A program made the translations under genes and the position numbers. Below, one piece after another: positions 34,421 through 42,466 of a stretch of DNA of 64,000 bases; within the stretch, counting starts at the first letter, position 1; each line of letters begins with the position of its first letter. The DNA is from Fluviicola sp. (lineage in GTDB: Bacteria > Bacteroidota > Bacteroidia > Flavobacteriales_D > Crocinitomicaceae): positions 1,302,001-1,366,000 of the forward strand of contig NZ_JBCNJT010000002.1 of assembly GCF_039596395.1 (NCBI RefSeq), read 5' to 3'. The notes under the pieces are model-generated. The model worked only from the letters and a program-made list of their open reading frames with translations, was not told where the DNA came from and did no database searches.

Positions 34421-35288
34421 AATTTCGTTCCCGGAACTGTTTCGGTGTTTCTCCTGCATGTTTTTTAAAAAACAAATGAAAATACGGGTAATTCTCAAAA
34501 CCCAGATCATCGGCAATTTCCTGGATACTTTTCGAATCGCTGACCAGTTTCCGCTTAGCTTCCAGGATCAATCGTTCGGCAATCAGTTGCGAAGTGCTTT
34601 TCCCGGCACACGATAAACAAACCCGGTGCAGGTGTTTGGTCGTCATGGCCAGTTCGGAAGCATAGAACGAAGCATTTTTATGTTCCATGTAGTGTTCGTC
34701 CAGGAGTTTGATAAAGCGGTGAAAATGATCCTGGTACAGGTTGTTCTTCGGAAGGCCTGAGGAAGTTTGCTCTCCGTAAATCCTGGCAAGATCCGCATAA
34801 ATCAACTGGCTGAGGCTTGCAATTTTCAGGAAAGAGTGCTTCGTATTCTCTTTGTATTCCGACATCATTTCCGCAAAGCGCTGTTGCAATAAGGCTGCCT
34901 GATCTCCGGCAATGTCCAGTTTCGGATTGGAATCCCTGGATTGAAAGAACGGCCATTGGTATAACTCGAAATGCGTCACATACAATTTATAGAAATCTTC
35001 CGAATGGAAAAAAATCCAGCCCTCCGCTTCTTCTTCAAATTCCCAGTGATGGATCTGTTCGGGCTGCAAAAAGAACACGCTGTTCGGCTGAATGGAATAA
35101 GCGTTGAAATCAATGTCGTGTCTTCCCGAACCCTTTTCAAAAAAGACGGTCAGGTAGAAATCATGCTTGTGCGGATGGTTAATGTCCGAATGGTATTTTT
35201 TCAAATGTTCTGAAAAACGATTAATATAAAAAGCTTGCAGTAAGCCGTTTTCGTCAAATTTTTCTATGGGAAGTCGCGGAAAATTCAT
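34419..35288 (-). CDS. AraC-family transcriptional regulator with cupin domain
   Basis: 289 residues. N-terminal cupin-like effector domain (DINHPHKHDFYLTVFFEKGSGRH, then VFFLQPEQIHHWEFEEEAEG) and C-terminal double helix-turn-helix (about 190-289: NASFYASELAMTTKHLHRVC, then SIQEIADDLGFENYPYFHLFFKKHAGETPKQFRERN). The second HTH is the family signature. Effector not known. Divergent from the DUF983 gene, which it might regulate; nothing in the sequence proves it. Confidence 0.93.
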   Translation of the reverse strand: MNFPRLPIEKFDENGLLQAFYINRFSEHLKKYHSDINHPHKHDFYLTVFFEKGSGRHDIDFNAYSIQPNSVFFLQPEQIHHWEFEEEAEGWIFFHSEDFYKLYVTHFELYQWPFFQSRDSNPKLDIAGDQAALLQQRFAEMMSEYKENTKHSFLKIASLSQLIYADLARIYGEQTSSGLPKNNLYQDHFHRFIKLLDEHYMEHKNASFYASELAMTTKHLHRVCLSCAGKSTSQLIAERLILEAKRKLVSDSKSIQEIADDLGFENYPYFHLFFKKHAGETPKQFRERN

Positions 35289-35364
35289 GCTTAAAATTAA
35301 GAAAATGTCCGAATTGTATAATTATAGGAGCTAAAAAATAAAGCTCAAAGAGCACGCTTCGCTC

Positions 35365-35372
35365 TACCTTTG
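35365..35372 (+). promoter_or_regulatory. -7 promoter box for the DUF983 gene
   Basis: TACCTTTG matches TAnnTTTG exactly and ends 14 bp before the ATG at 35387. No TTG at the expected -33 position can be seen. Confidence 0.5.
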
Positions 35373-35386
35373 TAAAAAAAGAAGAA

Positions 35387-35728
35387 ATGTCAAGTTATAA
35401 AGCATTGCTCAACGGAACCTGCCCGATATGCGGAAAAGGTCAAATATTTGAAACAAAAGGATCTTTGCTTCATTTGAAAGCTCCGAAAATGCACGAACGC
35501 TGTTCCGAATGTAACTACAAGTTTGATAAAGAACCGGGTTACTTCTTCGGTGCCATGTACATCAGCTACGGGATGGCTATCGCGGAATTAATAGCTGTTT
35601 TCCTGGTGATCAACTGGTTCATCCCGCTTGGATGGCTTTTCGGGATCATGTTTACCATTTTGGTACTGACCATGTTCTTCAACTACCGCGTTTCCCGCAT
35701 CCTTTGGGTCCATATTTTTCATGAGTAA
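35387..35728 (+). CDS. DUF983 family membrane protein
   Basis: 113 residues. N-terminal zinc-ribbon-like pair of Cys motifs CPICGKG (about 11-17) and CSECNYKF (about 39-46), the FDKEPGYFFGAMYISYG signature, then two membrane helices (AIAELIAVFLVINWFIPLGW and GIMFTILVLTMFF). This is the standard DUF983 layout; function unknown. Single gene. Confidence 0.88.
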   Translation: MSSYKALLNGTCPICGKGQIFETKGSLLHLKAPKMHERCSECNYKFDKEPGYFFGAMYISYGMAIAELIAVFLVINWFIPLGWLFGIMFTILVLTMFFNYRVSRILWVHIFHE

Positions 35729-35864
35729 TTGAAAAGGTCAGATACTCTATTTGAAAACTCCTGCATCGGAAATTCAGATTACTAAATCCTTTTTCATTCA
35801 TGTTGATTTTCAGGTCTGTAAAGAATTGAATATATTAGTTCGATACTACTGAAAATGAAAACGT

Positions 35865-38800
35865 ATGAAGAAAATCCTACTATTCACAAGCTGTTTATTC
35901 GGCTTTACAGCACTGGCGCAGACCAGCCGGGCAGACTTTGAAGATTATTGCCAGCAGGCTTACAGTGCTTATCCTGCTGTTCCGAAAGGAATCCTGGAAG
36001 CGGTTTCTTTTACTCAAACCAGGATATCTTATCTGACGGATTCAGAACTGGAATCATGTTCAGGATTGCCCAAATCTGCGGGTTTCCTGGGAATGGTTGC
36101 CACAGGGAAAGGGTATTTCAAAGAAAATATGAAACTGGTTTCCCAACTTTCCGGAGTTTCGCTGCTGCGAATTAAGCAAGATCCGGCGGCGGAAATCCAT
36201 GCTTTTGCGAAAGTGGTGGACGGCTACATGACCGAATTAAAAGGAAATTCGCTGCAGAACACTTTGAAAGAGGTATTCAGCAGGTTGTCGTATTTATCGG
36301 ATTCGGGACGAGTGAATGCCTACGCACGGGATGCCGAATTGTACGAACTGTTTAAATTCCTCAACAACGATGAGAATTCGGCATTGTATCACTTCCCCAA
36401 CTACAATTTTGATTTGGTAAGCTTGTTCGGAGCTCAGAATCTGGCCGTATTGAGTGCTCAGAAAGTGATTTTCGCTGAAACCGGCATTCAGACAAGTTCT
36501 GGTCAGAAATACCTTCCGAAGAAAACCGGGAATTCCCCGAAATCGACCGAGTACGGACCGGCAATCTGGAATCCGGCACCAAGCTGTAATTTCAGTTCCC
36601 GCAGCGGAACAGCTATTTCGGCCATTACCATTCATACGATCCAGGGAACATACGCAGGAGCCATTTCCTGGTCACAGAATTGCTCTTCGAGCGTTTCCTA
36701 CCATTACGTGGTGCGCTCATCCGACGGACAGGTAACCCAAATGGTGCTGGAAGCGAATAAAGCCTGGCACGTAGGTTCTGAAAATCCTTACACGATCGGG
36801 TACGAACACGAAGGGTATGTGAGCCAGGCGCAATGGTACACGAGTGCTTTGTACAATGCATCGGCAGGAATTACCCGTGACATTTGCCAGAGCGGTTATG
36901 GGATCAGCCCGCTCAGAACATTTTCCGGTGCAGCAACCACAGGAACAAATACCCTCGGAGGATGTATCAAGATCAAAGGACATCAGCATTTCCCGAACCA
37001 AACGCATACAGACCCGGGAATTTATTGGGATTGGGCGCTTTATTACAAATTGGTCAATAATAATCCTACCCAAACAACTCTCAATACTGCAAGCGGAACA
37101 TTTACCGACACAGGAGGAAGCGGTGCTAATTACAGCAACGATCAGCGCTATTTTACCTTGATCCAGCCGGCAAATGCAAGTTCTGTAACCTTGAATTTCA
37201 CCAGTTTCTCATTGGAGGCAAATTGGGATTACCTCTACATTTACGACGGAGCCACAAACAGTGCTCCATTGATCGGAACGTATACCGGAACAACTTCTCC
37301 GGGAACCATCACTTCCTCCAGCGGAGCTTTATTGGTTGAATTCCGGAGTGATTGTGCTACAACTGCCGCAGGATGGGTGGCAAACTGGACAAGTGTAATT
37401 ACCAACCCGGCTTTGGGAGATGCAGTGCCGCCAATGACTACGATCAGTGTTCCGGTAACCTGGATCACGCAGGACTTTACGGCAAGCTACACCGATACCG
37501 ATAATTCCGGGGGAAGCGGCATCGATAAATCGTTCTACCAGGTAACGGACCTGAATGGAAGCGACTGGCGCTCGAACGGTGCAAAGGGATTTTTCAACGA
37601 TAATTTCGACCAGGCAGCCATTCATGCAAGCTGGACTTCCCAATCCGGCGTGTGGGCATTGAGCGGAGGAAATCTGGTCCACAGTGACGAGTCCAACGGG
37701 AATTCAAACCTTTGGGCAAGTGTCACCAGCAACCTGAGCGACCGTTATCTGTACCATTGGTCCGGCGCGATGTCGGGAACGGGGACAAACCGCCGGGCAG
37801 GATTGCATTATTTCTGCAGTGATCCCACATTGACCAACCGCGGGAATTCCTATTTTGTCTTTTTCCGACTAGACAGCGATAAAATCCAGATTTACGAGGT
37901 TACCAATGATGTTTACAGTTTGGTGGACGAAGCGACTTACGATTTCAATGTGGATCAATGGTACGATTACAAAGTAGCTTATGATCGTACAACCGGGAAG
38001 CACCAGGTGTATATCAATAATGTACTGGCAAGAACGTGGACAGATCCGACTCCTTTGACAACCGGGAATTACATTTCTTTCCGTACCGGGAATTGTGTGT
38101 ACAAAGTAAACGATCTGAGAGTTTATCGTTCACGAAGTGCCAGCACTGCTATTACGGTTGGCTCAACAGGTGATATGCGTTACGAAAGCGCTAATTCTTC
38201 CACTGCTGCAGGACGTATCAAATCTATTGTTCAGGATGTAGCGGGGAATTTATCGGCTATTTCTTCCCAGGATGTGAAGATCGACTGGACCTCGCCTTCA
38301 TCCATCCAAACGGTGAACGACGGATTATTTGCGGATGCTGCAACGACAACCAGCAATTCCATGCTGGAAGCCAATTGGACCATTTCTTCCGACGCGAATT
38401 CAGATATTGCGAATTACTGGGTGGCAATCGGAACTTCTCCGGGTGCTGAAGATGTCGTTGCCTGGACCAATAACTATTGGAATACGAATGTCAGCATCGG
38501 AGGATTGAGCCTCACAACAGGAACAACATATTATGTTTCCGTGAAAGCGGAAAACGGGGCAGGGGCTTTTTCTGCCGCCATGTCTTCCGATGGGCAAACC
38601 GTGATACCACCGACAAACCCGCCATCTGCTTCATTCCTGTTGCAGAACACGTATACCTGTTCAACGGATTCCCTGTTATTCCAGAATACTTCCGTAGACG
38701 GAACCAGTTATGCGTGGACTTTCCAGGGAGGATTTCCGGCAACGAGTAATCTGGTGAATCCGAAAGTCCGGTTCCCGGCATCCGGATCTTACCAGGTGCA

Positions 38801-39365
38801 ATTGATTGCTTACGGGCCGGCTACTTCCGATACGGTACAGCAAACGATTGATGTATTGGTAAGCCAACCTGCGAGTGCCCAGTTCAGCATCAACGAAGAC
38901 ACCCTTTACCTGCCGAATGCGGTTTTGAATTGTACGAATGCATCCGCAAATGCCAACGGTTACAATTGGGACTTTGGTGACGGTGTACAGAGCCAGGATG
39001 AAAACCCGTGGCATGGATATACAAGTGCCGGACTGTACACATTGAGATTGATAGCAGTAAATGACGCTTGTCCGGATGACACCCTGAGTAAGTTCATTCG
39101 GGTGATAGATGTAGCAGGACTTGCAGATGCGGCTGATTGGAAGATCAACATCTATCCGAACCCTGCAACGGATCATTTAACCGTTCAAACGGAAAAAGCT
39201 TCCGGAACAATTCGTTTGACGGATTGCCTGGGAAGAATAGTTTTGACAAAACGCATCGATTCGGAGTTAACTGATCTGCGAATCACTGATTTATCAAGTG
39301 GTGTCTATCAATTGGTTTATCTTATTGATGGTAAGGCAATCGTGAAATCTGTTGTAAAACGCTAA
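35865..39365 (+). CDS. Secreted multidomain peptidoglycan amidase with CUB, FnIII, PKD and T9SS tail
   Basis: 1166 residues, predicted N-acetylmuramoyl-L-alanine amidase exported by T9SS. Order: signal peptide 1-19; helical N-terminal region 20-220; Amidase_2 domain about 240-395 with predicted zinc ligands His257 (ITIHTIQG), His373 and Asp383 (GHQHF then THTDPGIYWDW) and Glu314 (GYEHEGY); CUB-like domain about 405-512 (YSNDQRYFTLIQPANASS, WDYLYIYDGATNSAPLIG); a jelly-roll-like region about 570-775 (FNDNFDQAAIHASWTSQSG onward); fibronectin III-like about 805-910; two PKD domains about 918-1085 (SYAWTFQGGFPA, YNWDFGDG); type A sorting domain about 1098-1166 (INIYPNPATDHLTVQ). Cleaves the lactyl-peptide bond of peptidoglycan, possibly of other cells. 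Confidence 0.9.
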   Translation: MKKILLFTSCLFGFTALAQTSRADFEDYCQQAYSAYPAVPKGILEAVSFTQTRISYLTDSELESCSGLPKSAGFLGMVATGKGYFKENMKLVSQLSGVSLLRIKQDPAAEIHAFAKVVDGYMTELKGNSLQNTLKEVFSRLSYLSDSGRVNAYARDAELYELFKFLNNDENSALYHFPNYNFDLVSLFGAQNLAVLSAQKVIFAETGIQTSSGQKYLPKKTGNSPKSTEYGPAIWNPAPSCNFSSRSGTAISAITIHTIQGTYAGAISWSQNCSSSVSYHYVVRSSDGQVTQMVLEANKAWHVGSENPYTIGYEHEGYVSQAQWYTSALYNASAGITRDICQSGYGISPLRTFSGAATTGTNTLGGCIKIKGHQHFPNQTHTDPGIYWDWALYYKLVNNNPTQTTLNTASGTFTDTGGSGANYSNDQRYFTLIQPANASSVTLNFTSFSLEANWDYLYIYDGATNSAPLIGTYTGTTSPGTITSSSGALLVEFRSDCATTAAGWVANWTSVITNPALGDAVPPMTTISVPVTWITQDFTASYTDTDNSGGSGIDKSFYQVTDLNGSDWRSNGAKGFFNDNFDQAAIHASWTSQSGVWALSGGNLVHSDESNGNSNLWASVTSNLSDRYLYHWSGAMSGTGTNRRAGLHYFCSDPTLTNRGNSYFVFFRLDSDKIQIYEVTNDVYSLVDEATYDFNVDQWYDYKVAYDRTTGKHQVYINNVLARTWTDPTPLTTGNYISFRTGNCVYKVNDLRVYRSRSASTAITVGSTGDMRYESANSSTAAGRIKSIVQDVAGNLSAISSQDVKIDWTSPSSIQTVNDGLFADAATTTSNSMLEANWTISSDANSDIANYWVAIGTSPGAEDVVAWTNNYWNTNVSIGGLSLTTGTTYYVSVKAENGAGAFSAAMSSDGQTVIPPTNPPSASFLLQNTYTCSTDSLLFQNTSVDGTSYAWTFQGGFPATSNLVNPKVRFPASGSYQVQLIAYGPATSDTVQQTIDVLVSQPASAQFSINEDTLYLPNAVLNCTNASANANGYNWDFGDGVQSQDENPWHGYTSAGLYTLRLIAVNDACPDDTLSKFIRVIDVAGLADAADWKINIYPNPATDHLTVQTEKASGTIRLTDCLGRIVLTKRIDSELTDLRITDLSSGVYQLVYLIDGKAIVKSVVKR

Positions 39366-39450
39366 AAACGGAAGTTTGAAAAATCGTTTTTGGTCAAAAA
39401 TGACGGTTAAAAAACTGAAAACTGCTTTAGAGAAAAATGGGAAGGAGAAA

Positions 39451-39568
39451 ACCAAAGTTGCTCAGTAACTTTGGTCTATCCTAAGTAGGTAAAGAAATTA
39501 GAGCCTACTCCTAAATCTAATAGTTAGTTGTTGCCATCTTCGCGTAAAAGTAAAGATGGCTTTTTTTT
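39451..39568 (+). ncRNA. Candidate structured small RNA or 3' UTR ending in a terminator
   Basis: In the 290-bp gap after the amidase gene there are three successive stem-loops: ACCAAAGTT (39451-39459) / AACTTTGGT (39467-39475), AGTAGG (39484-39489) / CCTACT (39504-39509), and an intrinsic terminator GCCATCTT (39533-39540) / AAGATGGC (39553-39560) followed by eight T (39561-39568). No open frame covers it. A TAACTTTG sequence (39466-39473) matches the -7 box but lies inside the first stem. It may be an independent RNA or only the amidase 3' UTR. The terminator itself is well supported. Confidence 0.4.
39533..39568 (+). terminator. Rho-independent terminator
   Basis: Perfect 8-base stem GCCATCTT / AAGATGGC, 12-base loop, followed by a run of eight T on the plus strand. 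It closes the amidase transcript or the candidate small RNA. Confidence 0.85.
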
Positions 39569-39596
39569 GGCCTGATTCATTATAGCAAAAAAACAA

Positions 39597-39626
39597 AGAA
39601 GGGACGTGATCATTCACGTCCCTTCT
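39597..39626. repeat. 30-bp perfect palindrome, GTAGGG-like family (copy B)
   Basis: Thirteen-base arms AGAAGGGACGTGA (39597-39609) / TCACGTCCCTTCT (39614-39626) around TCAT. It shares GGGACG.GATC with copy A at 8129. It lies 29 bp beyond the rplY stop codon (minus strand). Confidence 0.8.
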
Positions 39627-39655
39627 CATTTAATAAAGTTCAGATAGAATCTTAT

Positions 39656-40240
39656 TTATTCATCATCATCGTCATCAGCCTCTGCAGCTTTAGAAGCTCC
39701 ACGAGCCATTTTAACTGCAACTACAACTGCGTTTTTCGCTTCAGAAATAGACAAACCATCGTTCTCTAAATCTTTCACACGGATAGATTGTCCGATACGC
39801 AATTTAGTGATGTCAATTACGATAGCCTCTGGCAAATCTGCCGGAAGACCAACTACACGTAAACGACGGAAAACCTGCATCAAACGACCTCCCGCCAATA
39901 CACCGCGAGAAGCACCTGTCAAACGAACCGGCAATGCAACTTTAACAGGCTTCTTGGAATCCAGTTCCAAAAAGTCGATGTGCATTACTTTATCCGTGAT
40001 AGGATTTTGTTGGATCTCCTGGATGATCGCGTTGGTCTTTTTACCATCGATATCCAATTCAATGTTGAAAACGTCAGGGTTAAAAACCAATTTTTCAACT
40101 TTAATGTCAGAAAGAGAAAAATGTGTTTGAGTTCCCTGTCCGTAAAGAACACATGGAACCTGCCCTGAGTCTCTCAAAGCTTTAGCATCTTTCTTCCCTA
40201 CGTTCGCGCGTGGCGAACCGCTCAATTGTGCTACTTTCAT
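39656..40240 (-). CDS. rplY: 50S ribosomal protein L25/Ctc
   Basis: 194 residues, the long Ctc form with an N-terminal 5S rRNA-binding L25 domain (SGSPRANVGKKDAKALRDSGQVPCVLYG) and a C-terminal beta domain (KPVKVALPVRLTGASRGVLAGG, LRIGQSIRVKDLE), ending in the acidic tail ADDDDDE usual in Bacteroidota. It lies 40 bp after prs on the same strand, a common pairing. Confidence 0.95.
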   Translation of the reverse strand: MKVAQLSGSPRANVGKKDAKALRDSGQVPCVLYGQGTQTHFSLSDIKVEKLVFNPDVFNIELDIDGKKTNAIIQEIQQNPITDKVMHIDFLELDSKKPVKVALPVRLTGASRGVLAGGRLMQVFRRLRVVGLPADLPEAIVIDITKLRIGQSIRVKDLENDGLSISEAKNAVVVAVKMARGASKAAEADDDDDE

Positions 40241-40280
40241 GTTTGTTTATTTATTTATCCATCCGCCGGAGCGGATCATT

Positions 40281-41216
40281 TTATGAAATTATAAAATGCG
40301 TACTAATGGATTCGTTTTTCACCAGGCGATCGATTACATCTGCAAACAGATCAGCTACGGTAATGACACGAATCTTGTCACTTTTTTCTTTCAGCGGAAT
40401 CGTATCTGTTACGATCAATTCCGTCAATTTTGAATTATTGATGCGCTCGTAAGCAGGTCCTGACAACACAGCGTGTGTACAGAATGCGCGAACACTTTTT
40501 GCTCCTTTTTCAATGAATAATTCAGCAGCTTTTGTCAAAGTTCCTGCTGTATCACACATATCGTCTATCAAAATCACATCTTTTCCGTCAACGTCCCCGA
40601 TAACAGTCATTTCTGCAACTTCGTTCGCTTTTTTGCGGTGTTTGTGACAAATTGCCAATCCGGTATCCAATTTCTTGGCATAAGCATTGGCGCGTTTCGC
40701 ACCTCCTGCGTCCGGAGCAGCCATTACCAGGTTCCCGTTATCCAACGCTTTCATTTCGTTGAAGAACAAAGTCGATGCAAACAAGTGATCAACCGGAACT
40801 TCAAAGAATCCCTGGATCTGGTCGGCGTGTAAATCCATCGTCATTACACGGTCAACTCCTGCAGCCATCAGCATGTTTGCAACCAGTTTTGCACCGATAG
40901 CAACTCTTGGCTTGTCCTTACGGTCCTGGCGTGCAAATCCGAAATAAGGAATAACAGCGATGATCTTACGCGCAGATGCACGTTTTGCAGCATCCACCAT
41001 CAACAACATTTCGAATAAATTCTCTGTCGGAGGCATGGTAGATTGAACGATAAATACGTCCTGACCACGCACTGTTTCTTCAAACGATGGTTGAAATTCA
41101 CCATCACTGAATTCAGTAACTTTTACATCACCCAAACTAGCTCCAAACTTGGTAGCTATTTGTTCAGCAAGCGTTTTGGACGCTCTTCCCGCAAAAATTT
41201 TGACGCCGTAAGACAT
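40281..41216 (-). CDS. prs: Ribose-phosphate pyrophosphokinase
   Basis: 311 residues. It makes PRPP from ribose 5-phosphate and ATP for nucleotide, His and Trp synthesis. Motifs seen: FSDGEFQPSFEETVRGQDVFIVQS, the ATP flexible loop YFGFARQDRKDKPRVAIGAKL, TMDLHADQIQGFF, and the PRPP-binding DVILIDDMCDTAGTLTKAA. Full-length and intact. Confidence 0.97.
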   Translation of the reverse strand: MSYGVKIFAGRASKTLAEQIATKFGASLGDVKVTEFSDGEFQPSFEETVRGQDVFIVQSTMPPTENLFEMLLMVDAAKRASARKIIAVIPYFGFARQDRKDKPRVAIGAKLVANMLMAAGVDRVMTMDLHADQIQGFFEVPVDHLFASTLFFNEMKALDNGNLVMAAPDAGGAKRANAYAKKLDTGLAICHKHRKKANEVAEMTVIGDVDGKDVILIDDMCDTAGTLTKAAELFIEKGAKSVRAFCTHAVLSGPAYERINNSKLTELIVTDTIPLKEKSDKIRVITVADLFADVIDRLVKNESISTHFIIS

Positions 41217-41238
41217 GGTTTTTACCGTTTTAAGAGCG

Positions 41239-41246
41239 CAAAGATA
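41239..41246 (-). promoter_or_regulatory. -7 promoter box for prs
   Basis: Minus strand reads TATCTTTG, an exact TAnnTTTG match, ending 22 bp before the prs ATG (41216). No clear -33 box. Confidence 0.5.
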
Positions 41247-41296
41247 GGAATAATATCCGAAACGGCATTATTTTTTTGAATCGGGTGAAAAACGAT

Positions 41297-42466
41297 TTAG
41301 TCTTTCGGTTTTTGCCGTTTGGACAGCCACCTCGGAAGAATGACCGATCCGATGATCAAATAAGGGAAATAAGAAACCAAACGCCAAAGTACAGCCATCG
41401 TTCCCAGAAGCACAACACTGGTGCTGAATTCCGATAACAATTCTCCGAATGCCCATTCTGCAACGCCGCTTCCGCCCGGGGTAGGGGAAATGCGCAGAAA
41501 CATCCACAGAACAAATTGCTTGCTGAAAATTTGTGCCTGCTGCAGGAAGCCCAGGCTCAAAAAAGCCTGCATGATGAAGTTAATCACCAGGAAACGCGAC
41601 GACCAGGAAAAAACCGTGGCGCCGAAAGCTTTTAGCCAGAAGGAAAAATGCTCTTTTCGCAGTTCATGTGCTGTTGTACTCACATCGTTTCCTGTTCTTT
41701 CAGCACCGGGGCGAAAACGTTTTAAAAATGGAATGCGTGTAAAGAATGTGAGCAGGTGAAAGACCAGTTTCGGGTAAAGGACAATGCTGGAAAAGAGAAC
41801 CAGGCAAAGCAGGGCAAAGACTGAAAAGCCTGTCCAGAAAACAGCCATCATGGATTCGTTTCCGGTACTCGGGAATAATTTTCCGGCAGGAATGAACAGG
41901 AACAAAACCGGAATTACGATCACATAGAATAGATTGTCCAGGAATGCGGTGAGTATGACAATGGCCGTGGCTCTTCCCAAAGCAATTTTTTCCCGGTTTA
42001 AAATGAACATGGCAACCGCTGCTCCGCTCATGACGCCCGGTGCGAGGGCAGAAGCAAATTCCCACAACATAATCACGTGAAAGGATTGCTTCCAGGTCAG
42101 TTGTTTTTTAGTCAGAATGCGTATCCGGAGCATGTATCCGATATCGCGGCCAACCATTCCCAAAAGTGCCAGGAAAATCCAGAAAAAAGTACTGCCGTTC
42201 CAGGAAATGTCGGAAAGGACTTCATAAGCAGATTTCTTTTCGAAGTTCCCGGCAGGTACGGCTATAAACTCTTTCGGATCCGTATAATCAATGCGTTTAT
42301 TGCCATTGCTGTCTTTCCAGATGTAATCGCCTTTTCCCTGTTCTGCTTCGTGAAATTCGGTGCGTGTGAAGCTGTAAATAAGTATTCCTCCCGAAATTGA
42401 AAGACCAATCAGCAAAGCGAGATAGATTCTCCATTTACTAAAGGTTTTTTCAAAGGAATCACTCAT
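41297..42466 (-). CDS. Flippase-like LPG_synthase_TM membrane protein
   Basis: 389 residues with about eight membrane helices (for example IYLALLIGLSISGGILIYS, TFFWIFLALLGMVGRDIGYMLR, ATAIVILTAFLDNLFYVIVIPVLFLFI, VVLLGTMAVLWRLVSYFPYLIIGSVIL). The SALAPGVMSGAAVAMFIL block and PTPGGSGVAEWAFG motif are those of the lysylphosphatidylglycerol-synthase transmembrane (UPF0104/YbhN) family, which moves lipids across membranes. The aminoacyl-transferase domain of MprF is absent. Its ATG overlaps the stop of the preceding Ig-like gene by 8 bases (ATGAGTGA), so the two are co-translated. Confidence 0.88.
   Translation of the reverse strand: MSDSFEKTFSKWRIYLALLIGLSISGGILIYSFTRTEFHEAEQGKGDYIWKDSNGNKRIDYTDPKEFIAVPAGNFEKKSAYEVLSDISWNGSTFFWIFLALLGMVGRDIGYMLRIRILTKKQLTWKQSFHVIMLWEFASALAPGVMSGAAVAMFILNREKIALGRATAIVILTAFLDNLFYVIVIPVLFLFIPAGKLFPSTGNESMMAVFWTGFSVFALLCLVLFSSIVLYPKLVFHLLTFFTRIPFLKRFRPGAERTGNDVSTTAHELRKEHFSFWLKAFGATVFSWSSRFLVINFIMQAFLSLGFLQQAQIFSKQFVLWMFLRISPTPGGSGVAEWAFGELLSEFSTSVVLLGTMAVLWRLVSYFPYLIIGSVILPRWLSKRQKPKD

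Noticed and set aside
36844-37161. Alternative open frames inside the amidase gene, on both strands
   Set aside because: They overlap certain domains of the amidase and show no features of their own.
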